From positions 719,068 through 783,067 of the forward strand of contig VZTJ01003253.1 of assembly GCA_013397795.1 (NCBI GenBank): 64,000 nucleotides of DNA, given 5' to 3'. Under the pieces are notes generated by a model. It saw only the letters and a list, made by a program, of their open reading frames with translations, did not search any database and was not told the origin of the DNA. Origin of the DNA: Orthonyx spaldingii (Eukaryota; Chordata; Aves; Passeriformes; Orthonychidae). Within the stretch, counting starts at the first letter, position 1. Each line of letters opens with the position of its first letter. A program made the translations under genes and the position numbers. This document shows positions 10,726 through 24,875 of the stretch, in pieces.

Positions 10726-13700
10726 TCCACCTCCCAGGACAATTTCCAAAAGCTAATGCCATAATTCCAGAAAGCAGTGTTTGAAATGATGAGTCTCACA
10801 AAGGCTTCTTTTCATTTTAAACACAATTTTCTCCACAGTATTCTTACCCTCTCCCTACAGCCATAAATAATACCAGTGTATTACTTAATGATATGACTTA
10901 TTTATTATTTAAATGATTTATGTAGAGCCTATAACCTTAACAACTATAATGATAACGATTCAAAAACCAGAAGCAACATGAAAAGGAGATGCTTAAATAA
11001 TTAAAAGCCTCCCTCCTTTCCCGAAACAGAGCTGAGGAGCAGTGTGGTTTTCCTTCTTTAGGTTTCTAATTCTCCTGCATGTGAAAGAGCAAAGTGCCAT
11101 TGGCTAAATGCTGGCTTAGCAAGGAAAAGCAATAAATCAGGAAACCCAGTGCTTTTGCCCAGCCCTTCCCATCCACACACCTCAGAGGAGGGTAAGTACC
11201 ACAGGATCCCTTTTACAGAGGGTGAAGCTGAGGACAAGGTGATACAAATGGTCCATGGTCACCCAGACGTTCATGTGCAAAGCTGGGCATAAATCTCTGC
11301 TTCCATGGGCTAGACCAGACCTCATCCACCAAGTCACACTCTTTTCATATTCTCTCAATTTTTTTTTCCTGTCATGATTCCGTCTTTTCAGCATTTACCA
11401 TGTTTCTTCTCTCTCCTCCAGTGCCTCTGTTCTCTACCCCAAGCATTCCCCCTCTCCTGGTAGTCTTTCCCTCCAGGTTTACCTTGCCTCCATCCAGGCA
11501 TTCACTTTTTACCCATTTTTTTCTAAATGGGTTTTATCCTCTGCAAGTAGGCAAATACTTGGCAACTCACAGCCCAAGTGGGTAATTGAGCACAGTTGTA
11601 AGTGGATTATCATGGAAATGACTGATTATGCCCAATGCAGAAAGCTCAAGGCAGCAACAGGGTGCTTTGCAATATAAACATTGTAAAGAGAGGGAAAATA
11701 CTTTCAGGTTTCATTTTAAAACTTTCTAAATGCAAAAATGGAAGCTGATTCCCCAATGGCAAGGCATAAATACACATTGTAGACTCAAATCACCAAATGT
11801 TTGCCTAGTTCTATTAAGGGGAACAGATGAATTATCAGAATCAGACTTAACAGAGCAGCTGGAGCAATAAAAAATAAAATAAAATTTTAAAATATATTCT
11901 GGACTACTCTTCAAACAAGCCAAAAAGACAGAAGTTCCTTGACATCAATCTTGGGGTGCAATGAAAACATTACCAAAGTAGACAGACAAACATCTCCAGA
12001 AGAAAACCCCAAATACTTACTGAGATCTCAAAGTTTACACCCATCTTGTGGGGGATTTACAGAAATAACACTGAGAACTCACAGTCTTGACTGGAAATTC
12101 CTAAAGCCAAACCAAGCAGCTCTGTGATCTGGGGGTCCTCTCTCTCAATTTGACACTAAGCTAACTCTTTAGCAAAGGGAATTTTTTTATTTAATTGGGA
12201 GTGGAGAACAATAAATGCTTATGGATGTTTTGAAGTCTTTTTTTTTTTTTTTTAAGGAAAAAAAACCCCACCAATTCAATATCCAGCTCTGTCATGGACA
12301 TTCTGTGTGACCTTGGCAAAGTCATTCAGGTCTACACATCCACATTAGGCAGCTAATCCACCTAGACAATGCGGAGAGACAGAGACAGGCACCAAAAGAG
12401 TGGGGATGCAGACCACCTAAATAATACATAAACATATTTTTTTCTTCTACTCTTCATCTGCTCTATTGAGTATTGCTCGTTCGATGCTGCATTATCTTTA
12501 TGGCGTAGACATTTCTCCCACCCCCAACAGGATCCCCATTCCATAAACCAGCCTGGAAAATTGCATTAATACAAATAAAAGTAAGAATCTGAATTCCAAA
12601 TTGTTGTATTTATCTCATCAGAGCTGCTTACATTTAAAAGATGTAACTGTCACAGTGAACAGCTCACAAGCAATCTGCAAACGAAAAAGGCAAATAAATG
12701 TTTTGTTAAAAGTTATTTGAGGAATGATTCTAAAAACCACAATCAACACAAGAAAACCACAGTCTGCTCAGTGACCCATTCAGAACACACAGAGATATGA
12801 AGTTTGAATGAAAAAAAAAATGCACAACTTAATCTGCCAAGCTACCTTCTTTATTCTCAGAAATAGCAAATAAAGGAAAGCATTTGTGAATAAGGACTAT
12901 TCATGACTGGAAGCAGGTACATTAGATATGGTGGACTGAGAAAGCAGACTCAGTCTGCCGGAGACAGACAGTCGCAACAATTTCCAGTGTCAAAGAAAAA
13001 TCTGGCACCTTGTTAAATATTAATAAGCTGTCGGGGTCAAAATGTTTAGGTCCTCCCGACTCAATCACTTTCATTTCTACTTCTCAGAAGCCATTCAATT
13101 GGAAATACCCTTTCCTGTCTTGCCCCTCCTCATCCTGCCTTCTCACCAAGAACCATGCAGAACCAGATGAAAACGGACAGCAAATGAGTCGGCAGCCAAA
13201 TGAGGTTTTTGTCTGCCCTGCCTTTGCTGCCATGTATTCAGTTATTGTTAGTGAGGCGCAGAAAACTTAAATACAAGAAAAAGAACAATGTGAAGAGTTG
13301 GTTTAGCAAACCTCTGCTGCATTTTCTGCAGGGTGCGGGATTTGATTACTGACACCTAAGGGTCTGACACATAATCAATAGACCCCATGACCCACATATG
13401 TGACATGGCCTGTGGGGGCTTTAGAAACAAGAATGAACATGGCAGCTCCATCCAGAGCTTTTCATATAATATTTATTTATTTATTTGCTGGCAAAGCTGT
13501 TTCTACTCAAATTACTGTCATGGTGAAAACTGGTGTCAGAGGGGTTTGTTCATATTTTTCTCTGGAACCTGAAGACTTGGAACAAAATAAAAAAAAACCT
13601 GTTAGTGAAACAAAAATGTAACTGCACACCAATCTTAAGAGCTGAACCTCCTCCTCCCTCATGAATTTAGTTGCTCGTAGTGAGAACTAGTCATCTGAAG

Positions 13701-16700
13701 GAGAAATAACTGCCAGAATAAGAGAAAGAGGCAGAAGGTGTCTCACCAGCCTACCTTTATCTTTCTGCAAGGTGCATAGGGCAGTGTGGAAAGCACCAGT
13801 TTGCCTTCGGAAAGCTGGGCTGAAGAGGCTCTTTCCTGGTGCACAGTCCTCAAAGGCAGGTGGTGAGAAAAGCTTTTGTGCTGCAGATTGCAGACCAGAA
13901 TTCTCCAGGCATAACTGTTTCATTGTGTCTTCTCCCAGTACAAAATGGTCACTCAGGATCACTGCTGGGACTCAAGGAGCCAGATGTGTTCATTTCCTTG
14001 ACTGCAGCGTTGTTTTTAGCTGGGATTTTACACTCCCAGAGCTCTCCTTCTTCTCACAGTTCGTTTTGCTGTTTCTGAACAGGCGTTGTCTTCACTAAGA
14101 ATTGTTCACTTTTAGTTTGAGGAGTCTCAGTGCTGAATTCCTATCCATGTATTATTCAAATGAAGGTAACCACCTGAAATTCTCCCTCTGAATTTTCAGA
14201 CATCTCTAAAGATTTTCCTCCCGTTTCTCCAGAGTGTTCCATCAATTGCCAATTGCCTCTGTAATTTTTCTATTTTGTTTGGCCTTTTAGCCATTAAATT
14301 GATAATGCAATATTTTAAGACCAATCCATACACACAGGCCACGTGCAGGCTGCTTATTAAGGCACCTGAGATAAATGCAGGCATGAGCACAATGAAGAAC
14401 TGAGAGCACTCTCTACAGAGTTAGGAGATCCTACCTGGAAGAAGGGAAACCAAGAAAAGTTGAGCATGATCAGGTGGTGTGGATCAGGCTGTGGGTGTGT
14501 ATTTTCACCCACAAAAACTGATACTGTCACACAGCAGGGCTGACACAGGCTGAAGAGCAGCAGGTGTAAGTCCTAGCCTACCCTGATGTTACTGGAGTGC
14601 TCTGCTGCCACAGGCTCACTGCTTTGGAGAGTTCAGTATCCAAACAGAATAGCTGAGACTTTTTCCAGCAGCAATGCCTTCTTACAGCAAGCAATATAAC
14701 TTGCTTTCAAGCCAGGCCCCAGGATTCATTTGGTGGGTGAGGCCACAGAAGGCATCCTGCTGCTCTCTTCCCTGTCGACTTTTTGCCCTGTTTCTGTCGC
14801 ATTGACATTTTCCTGGCATATCTTGAAGGAAAATACATTTCTGACCCAAAGCTATGTGGACTTTCAATGCTTCTTCCACATCACAAAGAACCAAACTGCT
14901 GGAACCAAAGAGTTCCCACCAATAGCAAATAACCAGGACAGAAGCTAAGACCTCACAACAATCCTTTCTTACATTAAATGCCCTACAATAGCATCTAGCC
15001 TTGAAATATCAGTCAGCAAAAGTCAATTGAGAGGCTGTTGACAAGTCCCTCCACAGTCCTGTTCTCTGTGCCAGCTTCTGTGTAATGCTGGCAAGATTTC
15101 AGTTCTAATAAACTCTTTGTCGACATGAGCAAAGTTTGTATTAGGCCAGTGAAGCATGAATTCTCTAAATGCATGCAGGGTACCACACTCTGTTGTTGAG
15201 GGGCAAATGCAGATTAGGACAGAGGTGGAAATTAAGTGAGAGTGGGGAAGACACAACCCACACTCACCCGATGGCCTTAGAGCCACTGCTATTTCAACTG
15301 CTCACTTCTGAGTTTGGCAATTCAACCCTTTCCACTCAAATCATTTCCTGCCCTCCCTTAATAAAAACATCAGTTCCTGGTGCTGGGCAGTTTCACCTCA
15401 GTGTTGTGCTTCACATCAAATACAGTTGGCTGTATTTAAGGGAGGGTGGCACAGAGCATTCCTGGTCTGTAAAGGGTTCTGAATCCTTCAGGATAGAACA
15501 CACTAAACATTTTAAACACACACAAACTACACAAGTCAACTACTGACATTTTTCTCTAGTTTTCAATCTCTTGCAAGACACTGTTATTTTATGGAGAGCT
15601 AAAAAATACCCCTAAGTCACAGACAAATGATAATACCCATTCAGTTCCACACTAGAAACCCTAAAAAGATTTTCTCTTTCCAACAGACCCAGCAATATCC
15701 TGCAGGAGAGATGACCTGCTGCTATCATTTTAGAGGTGCAATCTCTTTTTTTTTTTTTCCTCATCCTTCCTGCTCCAGAAAATTCTTCATCAGCTCCTGA
15801 TAAACACTATTTCTGTTCCAGCCTGTTGTGCTGCATGGGGAAACGCAGTGCTGGGTGCAGGAACTTCCTGGTATCTATTTTACGCCTCCAGGAGTTTTCC
15901 AGCAGCCAGCAATAATATAAAAGATCACCAAGGGCTGTGATATGACCAATTACAGCAGACAGCAGTTATTTATAGAAAAGTCAGCAGCACTGAGGCTTTA
16001 ACACCAGCCAGCACACCGCTCTGCTTCCCATCACTGGGTGTGAGCACCAGCATCCTGCAACACCCGGCGTGCCGAGGAGTTTTAAGGCAATTTCCTTGGT
16101 AGCTCACAGGACTGTGGAGACACATGGCATATGCCCACGGGGCAGGGAAGGAGCAGCACTTTACATACACCCTATCCTGGAGCTGCCACAGCATATTTCA
16201 TTTCCATAAATCCCTGACCTCCAGTGTCACCCACATTCTGAAATCCTTGTCCGCCTACTCAGCGGCACAGCACATGAGGGCACGGCCCAGCCAGTGTGTG
16301 TAAGACCCTGTAACACACCTTCCTCAATCCTGGCTCTTTTCTTCCTCTCCAGGACCTGCTGTAAGGTCTGGCCAAACATTACAGTTGAAAGAAAGACAAC
16401 ACGTGAGCTACAAACATTTCTGACCTTCCCCAAATATGATATAAACTAAACGAGTTGATTCAGTTTTCACTCCCTTGATGCAAAGGTGAAATATGCACTG
16501 AAAAGGTGGGAACTTCATCAAAAAAGAGGAAGAATTATCAAAAAATAAAGATATAGAAAATTTGCCAAAAACCTGGACAAACCACAGTAGTCAAGTGGGA
16601 GATCTTACTTCTTGGGGTCAGATATTGCCTCACTGAATTCCTGCCACAGGACAGACAATGCTGATAGTCCCAACATGCAAATGCCCACTCTTGGAGCTGA

Positions 16701-16927
16701 CAAGCAGGACTAGGACTGGTTGGGTCCTGCAGTTTGTAGTTCAGGCATTTGACTCTAGTCGCTAAAGAAATTTGGGTTCAAAATCGAATTTTGAGTTATT
16801 TCCCTTCTGGAATACTTAATACAGTCTGTAAGTGCAAACGTGCTCTTGGAAGCTGAGGGGAAAAGTTCATGGCCCCTTTCTGAGGTGAGCATTTCTCCCA
16901 GAGCAGCTGCAGAATGAAATGCAATAT

Positions 16928-16940
16928 TGCCATCTACTGC
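16928..16940 (-). promoter_or_regulatory. CTCF-like site
   Basis: Minus strand GCAGTAGATGGCA, one mismatch to the CTCF core. Motif points left, like the site at 21032. Confidence 0.35.
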
Positions 16941-19922
16941 CCTGCCGTGCAGCCAGCCCCTCTCTGGCTGACACAGCCGGCTGGAGATGAGATCAATGTT
17001 TCAGGACAAGGAATCTTTTAATCATAATGAAAATGTGATCTTGACTGATCCGAGGTCACATTACATTAATACAGTCTTCAAAGCTTTTTTAATAATACAA
17101 TTAACGATTTCTGCCATACCATTAAGAGAATTAAAGACCAAAAAGCTTAAGGGGTATTGACCTATTCAGTTTCAGTTTTTAAAATAACCTCAAAGCAACA
17201 CGGACTTTTTTCCTTTTTTCACTCCATCCTTTAAACTCCCACATACATAATTCTTGGATGCGCTTTTCTATTTGTGTTCATGGATATCACACTTTTAGTA
17301 AAGATTTGGATAAGCCAATAGAGGGGATCTCCATTCTGATGAGTTAACCCCTTTTATCTTGTGAACCAACAGGTCAGGCTGGGACCGCTTGCACTGCTGT
17401 AAGACGAAAAACAACAACATTAATTAGGAAGGTCAAAAACTACAGTTTGATGCAGAAAGAGACTTACTCACACAAAGGCACTGTAATTCCTCACCCCCTT
17501 TTCTCCAAGCCAACAATCTCACTCTGTTCCTTAACCTATCATCTCACTAAAGCTCCCACCCGTGCCTTTGCAAATGACTTGGAAGCTTTAAAGCAATTTA
17601 ATAAATACAATTAAAATACATCCTGGCAAATTTTCCCTCCCACTCAGCTCATCCCTCAGCACCAGAAGCCACAGATTCAACCGGTATTTCTCAACAAGTG
17701 GTGCTATTTGTTGGCCACTCACTGTAGCCTGAGCATCCCTGGGTTCTAACTGCTCCCTCAGCAGCAGTGCAGTGCGGGATGCTGGCTCCCAGGAATATCC
17801 CTTGCCAGGACACAGTGGGGCCCAAACTACCCAGAGGCTGTGATCAAGCAGTCAGGACTGATGTGCCCTGGTATGGCTGCTGAACAAGCAAGGTCAGCAT
17901 CAGAAAGCAGCAACACTGCGACTTTCACCCTGGATGAGTTCCAGCGTTCAGGAAAAGACTTTAGCCAAACTGGCACTCTGTTGTGTGTCCCTGTATCAAC
18001 TGGGTTCTCTTCTGTGCTTCCTTGTTTTCTTTCTTTTTTTCAGGCATTAGATATAAAAGCTGCTTGTCCATGTTTATTTTGTAGGACAAGTGAATCCCGG
18101 GTAAGTCGTTTTGAATGGACTGCAGACGCCAGCAGGGTTCTGTGAGGGAGAGCAGCCTGCTCTGAGGATCCATGTTAGTCCTGAGCAGGATACGAGAGGG
18201 GAGAGGCAGAACTGTGCCTGAGCAGCAAAAATTGCAGATGAAACCAGGGGGCTGTGAAAAATTCATAAAAAGTGGAGAACACAACTCAGCCCATGCCACC
18301 ACCATATGAGCTTATTGTCCTGGGCAGGGGTTCAACCACGGGATTTGGCAGAGAGGATTCTTTCTGATCAGTTACACCAATCCACTGCCACAAATACAGA
18401 GCATAATCCAGTATCAAAGCTGCCAGGCTTGTATTTCCCTGCATTTCCAGGTCCTGAGCAGTAGGATCCTGTCTGCCTTCTGGATTTCTAATACCAGTGG
18501 CCTTTTTCCTTGGCTAGGACAGGCAATACTGGCTGCCCTGACCCTGCTATGTTGAGAGGTGAACTATCCAAGTATGTGTTACCTCCCCTTCAGATCCCAT
18601 TGCTGGAATCATCTCTGCCACTGTAATTACACTGCATCAGAGACTGCACTGGTCTGAGAGTAAGTCACTGCAAGGCTGCAGCCAGGCAAAAATACAGAGG
18701 CAAAAATCAAGCACTTCTATTGCTGGGAACTGATATCAGCTCTGTCTTTGGTCGAAACCTGCCTTCCCCTTCCTCTGTAGGCCCACAGCATCACTCTGTG
18801 AGCTTAGGCCTGCAAGTCGAAAGCCAGGCAAGGACAGAGCACAGCATGGAATATCCATCTGTGGAAGCAAAGGCTCTCTGAAGCTCTCAGTCTCAGTTCT
18901 TCAATGACTAGAAAGACATAAGGTCCCTCCCTCCCATCCCCAGCATGGCAGAGCAATGTGCTTTGCAATCTATTTGACAACTCATGAGGATATTACCTAT
19001 CGAAGTGCTCGTGTCTTTGATGCCTTAACTGTTCAGGCAGGACATGCTAAATATCATCTTGCAGAAACTTCTGATGTCTACAGGGAGCAAGACCCCTTCT
19101 TGACCTTTTCTCTTGCTATTTCGCTGGTTTTGTTCTGTGCTTCTCAGAGCTGCTCCTCCATCCCAGATGCACAAAAAGGGTCAAACTAGCAGAGGTGGCT
19201 TGTGCCAAAGGCTTTGGCTTCTGCCAAGAGACACTTTAAAAGGAAGATATTTGTGCTTGTGACATAGAGCAAAGAGGGACAATGCGTCTTTCACTCCAAT
19301 TGATTTACCCATCAACCTTCTACGCAAACAAGGATAAAAGCAGCATTTCAGTCTGTATTACAGCAGATGGGCTCTGCATGCAGCACAAGAGAAATAGCTT
19401 CAAAAAAGATTGAACCAGCCCCAAGATCTGGAGAGGGCGGGGGAATCAGAAGGCTCTTTTTTATCATGAGGCTGAAGACAGCATTTACCAAAATGCATCT
19501 TGGTTAAGATGCTTAGCAAAGGCTTGGAGGAGAGGGGACATGCTAAGCAAGGAGAAACTCAGAAAATTAGTCAGTTTAACTAATCCTTTCAGGAAAGGTT
19601 TTTCTCATCTCCCTCCCCACTCCCTGCAGAAAGCTGGGACAGGATTACTGGTTCCAGGTAGAAGGATTGAAGGTATGCTGCACATCTGTATCTTTTAAAA
19701 GCAGCATGAAATTAAAGCCATTAAGCCAAGGCCACTGCGCTGACCAGAGGGCACACAGAGCTCTGAAGTATTTCTCCTCTTATGGTCACTGACCTTTAAC
19801 ATACCACAGTCCAGAGAGGCTGAGCTATTAATTTACAAATCCAGTGTTGGTGAATGAACACCGACATCCCCAAATGTACTCATCATGGTGAATGCAACCT
19901 CTGATCTCCTCCCTGAGAACGC

Positions 19923-19959
19923 AAAAAAAAAAAAAAAAAAAAAAAGAAAAAAGAAAAAG
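19923..19959. repeat. Poly-A tract
   Basis: Twenty-three A followed by G-interrupted A runs. A second A-rich stretch follows at 20073-20135. No SINE or processed pseudogene was recognised next to either. Confidence 0.9.
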
Positions 19960-21031
19960 TTGAACTTCATCTAAGTGTCAGGTGGCTGGGAGAAAAGAAT
20001 TCTTCCAGATGGAGTTTATTGATCTTCCAAAAATAGAGCCTTCAGTTTAAATTAAAACCAAAAAGACTTCTTTAAAAAAAACACTACACATACAAACAAA
20101 AAAAAAAAACAAAACCAAAAAAAAACCAACCAGCAACAACCTTCAAAATAGAAAAAGTCAGTGAAGTCTAATGCAAATTGAGGAAATTAAACTGGGACTT
20201 CTCCATCAAGCTGGACTGTAAGAAGAAACAAATTGCCAAGCAGGCTAATTACAGACTCCTAATTTTGTTTCCCATGTACTTAAATTTTATTGCATGCTCA
20301 TCTGTAACAAGAAATACATAAAAGAAGGCCTAAGTCAGTACCAAACAATGAACTACAGCTGGATGCATTCTTTGTTTATGCAGTTGAGCAATAAAGTTGA
20401 CAAAGCAGAAATTCGATTTGGACATGTTAATTTCCCCTTTTTCTGCAACATCCTTAAGGTGCAAATGTTAAGAAGTATCCAGGTAGATGAAGCTTACAGT
20501 GTTCCCTCCCTTCTTCATCCATAGGAAAGGACACTAAGATGTGAATTTGAACATCCCTGATTCTCTTCTACTTTGGCAGACATGTTAGGCAGACTTTTGG
20601 ATGGCTCACTTCTCAGAATCAAGCCGTACAAGTCAATAGTGGCTATTGAGTATTAATTTCTATTCCCAAGCATCGAAAAATTTTGCACAACAGAGCCACA
20701 ATCATCTGCTAGGAAACAATGAGATATAACATGGAAAGTCACACCCAGGGTTCCTGATGAGACAAGAGTACAAAGGGGCAAAACTTGGGTGCAATCTGCC
20801 TTTTGTGCTACTCTGACTTCACCTTGACTTCACAAATATTTGACAAAATCATCCCGGGGCCCACTGGAGACAAACTCCACAGATAAATGAGCCTGAATGA
20901 CAAACACAAGACAAGCTTTACCACACCCCCATCCTCCTTCTCGAGGCAGTCAAGCCAACCAGGGATGCATTTAAAGCCCGGGCACGGTCTGCAGCCCCAG
21001 GAGATGACGACAAAGTTACGCTGTGTAATGG

Positions 21032-21044
21032 TGCCATCTCGTGG
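21032..21044 (-). promoter_or_regulatory. CTCF-like site
   Basis: Minus strand CCACGAGATGGCA, one mismatch to the CTCF core. Motif points left, about 3.5 kb beyond the FAM169B poly(A) signal. Confidence 0.42.
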
Positions 21045-23610
21045 TACTGAGACAGGTGACGCTGCAAGGGCTGCAGTTTCAGGGCAGACATCACACACCA
21101 CACATCAAAACAGATCCGCTCCGTTTGAGTTTTACAGTGCATGGTCACCCACCAGCACAGGAGAATTCCGTGATGATTTACAACCACAGGTCACGGCAGC
21201 CCCACATGGCTCAGTGAGACTGGGACCAGGACAGGGGCTCTGATGATGTTTTGACTCCTAAGAGGAATTTGAAAAATTGAAAATCTATCTGAAAAGACAA
21301 TAAAAATGAAGAAGGTCAGGAAAAGCTGCCTCACAGAGGCAAATCCAAAAACCAGTGCTGTTCACTGATGTCATGACAGACCACAAGGTCTCCATCCCCA
21401 CACTGAAAGCATCTTGACAGTACCAGAGCCACAGCTCAGCGTTAAACAGAAAGGCAAAATCCATCACAGGAGATGGAAACAAAATAAATTCAGACTAAAG
21501 AAACTGGATGCACTTGTAAAGACAAAACTTTAGAACAACTTGCCAACAAACGTGGCAGATTTCCCACTGCCCAACATCTGAAAATCAAAACTGCCAAATC
21601 AAAACAATCCCTCTAAAAAAATGGGTTGTTTCAACCAAAACCAATGATTTTTTGACACAGCAACCATGCACAAAATTGTCTGGCTCACATTATGTGAAAC
21701 ATCATGATAGATTAATGTAATGAAGTTTCTAGCCTTAAAATCCATATGTTTACTTGTCTTGAGAGCAAACCAAACCCTTTTTTCAGTTGGCACACACCCA
21801 CCAGATGACTGCTAACACTAATCTTGATGTCTAACATCTTACTTGCAGGCCAGACATAAGCATCTCTGCTTGTGAGAACCACAGATACAAACACCCTCTC
21901 AGCAGATCTGCCAGCCCTCTCACACACACACTCACCTCCTTGTCTCCTGAGCAGAAACATCACCGTGTCTCATCACAACCGAAGCGCAGATTCAGAAAGA
22001 GATAAAATACCAGGTTTCGAAAACTTCCCTCCAAAAACTGGAATGCTCTTTCAAGCCTTTGCCAACATTTTTGGCACTCTGAAACTGTCCTACCCTTGAG
22101 TAAATGCAGATTTCTTTTAAATAAAAGAACTTCCACTGAGAGAAAAAAATATGTTTGTGCTGTTGGATGTGTTTTTTCTGCTCTGTTCTATTAAGACAGT
22201 GAAAATATTGGATCTGTTTCTTCTTCAGGCCCTCTTAGGATTCTTCTGATCTCAGTAAGCAGTGCTTCAGACTGCTAAGAATGAGTTGCAGGTCCAAGCT
22301 TCTGCATTAATCAGATACGTTAAAGCACTAATATAACAAAAAAAAAAAAAAAGGAAACAAAATCAATATTCAGACTAATTGTTCTGGAAGTCAGCGTTTC
22401 TGAAATAATACAGAGCAAGTCTCTGTCCTCCTGGAACCTGCAGCCCTGGAGTTTAGTACAGCTAAGCAGGATCTCAGAATTCCTGGCTCTAATTGTCACA
22501 AGTTTTGATGAGAAGGATGATCTCTTTGTTTGATTAGAGAGTACCAAGCACCTGCCACCACAACCTCAGCAAACTCACCTTTGTTTACCTCTGTGAGATG
22601 CCCAGTTGTCATCATGAGAATTTTTGATCCTTAGAAAACAAAAACCTAAATGAAATCAAGGAAGGTGATTCATAAACAGAGGAAACAATTTTTCTGGGAG
22701 AACAGCCAGTAAAGTGGCTGTTAATGTAGCTGGGAATCACTGGCTGATAGGTGAAAAGGAAATTCAGTTTGGGGATTTCAAAAAATTGGTGGTTTTATCC
22801 TCTAACTCAAAGTGTCTCCAGATATAGAATAAATTTCATCTAATTAGTCACCTGCCCTTTCCAGACAGCACCTTATATATCTCCTTTATTCTAACACAAA
22901 TTCATAGAGAGTTTCCTGGGACCTTCTTGGACAACATTTTGTTGAAAAACCTAATTCAGATTAAAATTCTTAATGTTCCTCACCTGCTGGAACAACCCCA
23001 GTTTTCCTGACTCTGTCACTATAATATAATGTGTAAACTGGACATGAGGCCAGTTTGCCAGGCTCCTGCAACTCCAGATCAGCTTTCATGAGTGGAGATT
23101 GAATAATTTTCTATCGTATTTCAAAGCAACTGGTATTGCAACTCTTCACAACTTTTTTTTTTTTTAAAGTATGTATTTAACAATACCTTTAACAAGAATA
23201 TAGGCTGTTCCACAGGAGAACATGGAGTTTCCAGCAGTCTTCACAGCACACTCTTGGCTGACTTTTCAACAACCTTAAGATCCACTGACTTTAAAGTTAG
23301 TCCTAAATGCACTTTCTTTGCGACAAGAGAACCATAGCAACATGATTAAGGCTGGCACACGATCCAGTGCTTTAATTCTCTTGGCAAAAACTTCTAAGTT
23401 CCAATTATAGCATTTCTTTTATTTATTTTTTTTAAGAGATGCTTAGGAAGGTCTGATTTCACTGTGTCTCAGGCATATGGTTTACAGAGCAGCTCAACAG
23501 GGAAGGAGTTACTTGGATACATGAATAAATGCTACATTAAATCACAACCTTAAACAAAAACAGGGTGATGGGGCTATGTGTGAGCAATTATGCTGTACAG
23601 GGAGAAAAAT

Positions 23611-23648
23611 ATACATCCCTACAGTGTACCTACAATACATCCCTACAG
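23611..23648 (+). repeat. Short direct repeat, 24-bp period
   Basis: ATACATCCCTACAG occurs at 23611 and again, exactly, at 23635. Only one and a half units. Confidence 0.65.
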
Positions 23649-24489
23649 AACTGTCTCCCTGGAAATGCTGGATTAGTTTCTGGAAAGAAACAACTTGTTT
23701 CTTGTTCCAAGGCAGCCACTTAAGAATTACAGGCTGCTGGATCTGTCCAGGATTATCAAGACCCTCCTGCAGTTCACCTCTTTTGCAAAGCCTTTTCTCT
23801 GCCACTGGACTAAAGATCTGATCCTTACAAGTTTCACCTGTAATTAACACAACATTCAGGCTTTTGAAATCCCTCATTAAAATAAATTAAAATATTCTAA
23901 CACAGAACCAGCCTGTGGTAAGAGCAAAATTTCTTTACCAGGCCACAACATGAGTAATCTAGTGAAATATGTTGTATTTCAAGTTAATTGAATGCAAAAC
24001 ATTAGGAAAGAGCCTACAGGAAATAAAACATGCAATATGGAATCTACATGAAGTTTCTACACCCTGAGCTTGCACACAGAATTATCACAGTGCCTGAACT
24101 GAAAGGCAGTTTAATGCCTGTAGCTTGTTCACTCTTCTTCTCTACACCAAAGTTTTTCTGCATGAATGGCCTCTGTGTGCCATCCTGTCCACCACAGGGT
24201 TTAAGGCAGATTTTTCTGCTAGAAAAGCTCAAATGAAAGCAATTTGAGATCAATTGTTCGCTCTGAAAGGAAGGTTACAACTGTCATTCTGATACCAATG
24301 TGTGTTGTGGTATCTCTCTTCCATAATGCAGGATGTGGTTTCCATAGAAATATCTTCTTACATCAGTACCTACAAGCCCTCCAATTATTCCCCTTTGGAC
24401 ACCTCATGCAATCCAATAAAATCTTTTCAGAGCAGGGAAATAACTAGGCTCAGCTACTACTTAATTACTTGGTGAGAAGAAAAAGAAAA

Positions 24490-24653
24490 GGACATTTAGT
24501 AAACAAAAGCTTTATTTAAAACATTAAATGGAGTACATGCGCTGCAAGAAAATTTCATCTTACCTGAAGAAATTTCTCCAGTGTTACAAATTAAGGATAA
24601 TCCATTACAATTTTTAAGATCATACTGAACTCTGCTGATTTCTGGAATAGCAA
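24490..24653 (-). other. FAM169B: FAM169B 3' UTR (approximate end)
   Basis: Runs from the stop codon to the expected cleavage region 15-25 nt beyond the AATAAA signal. Only about 160 nt long and AT-rich. The exact cleavage site is inferred from the signal position, and longer forms may exist. Confidence 0.6.
24511..24516 (-). terminator. Polyadenylation signal AATAAA for FAM169B
   Basis: The canonical hexamer occurs on the minus strand within tttaaataaagctt, 138 nt beyond the stop codon. It is the first AATAAA downstream of the coding region. Confidence 0.7.
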
Positions 24654-24875
24654 TTATGTTGTAGTTTTAAATTGTTTGGTGGCCTTGTCTCCAACTAAGT
24701 CTGCAGAACCTGTTCTTTTCCTGGGACATATATGTTGCCGAGCATTGCCTGCACCTTGTTCCAAGTCCTCCTCTTCAGGACCTTGTGAGTTCACAGTCCC
24801 TGTTGGTGTTGTGTCGTCTTTTTTCTCTGTGGCATCTCCTGCCACTTTCCCAACCCCAGGAAAGCATTCAACACC
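24654..24875 (-). CDS. FAM169B: FAM169B exon 9, C-terminal tail and stop (residues 307-379)
   Basis: Acceptor tctaatttcag; phase 0 continues exon 8. The frame reads GVECFPGVGKVAGDATEKK, an acidic stretch GPEEEDLEQG, then a basic end with ICPRKRTG and GDKATKQFKTTT, stop TAA. The acidic-then-basic tail is the same general arrangement as the FAM169A C-terminus, which also ends in a Lys/Arg-rich segment; PRKR could act in nuclear localisation. Tail sequence is poorly conserved in this family, so the call rests on phase, splice site, open frame and the nearby poly(A) signal. Confidence 0.82.
   Translation of the reverse strand, partial: GVECFPGVGKVAGDATEKKDDTTPTGTVNSQGPEEEDLEQGAGNARQHICPRKRTGSADLVGDKATKQFKTTT

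Larger units (their letters stand above)
10726..24480. other. Intergenic, 3' of FAM169B: no gene seen
   Basis: About 13.7 kb without recognisable exon, transposon or RNA gene. Poly-T at 12239, poly-A at 19923 and 22340, poly-T at 23153, and two CTCF-like sites. Block 16980-17180 is AT-rich with TAAT and ATTA cores. Ancient repeats too diverged to recognise may be present. Confidence 0.7.

Noticed and set aside
20073..20135. A-rich tract considered as the tail of a processed pseudogene.
   Set aside because: No coding-like sequence precedes it on either strand and no target duplication was seen.
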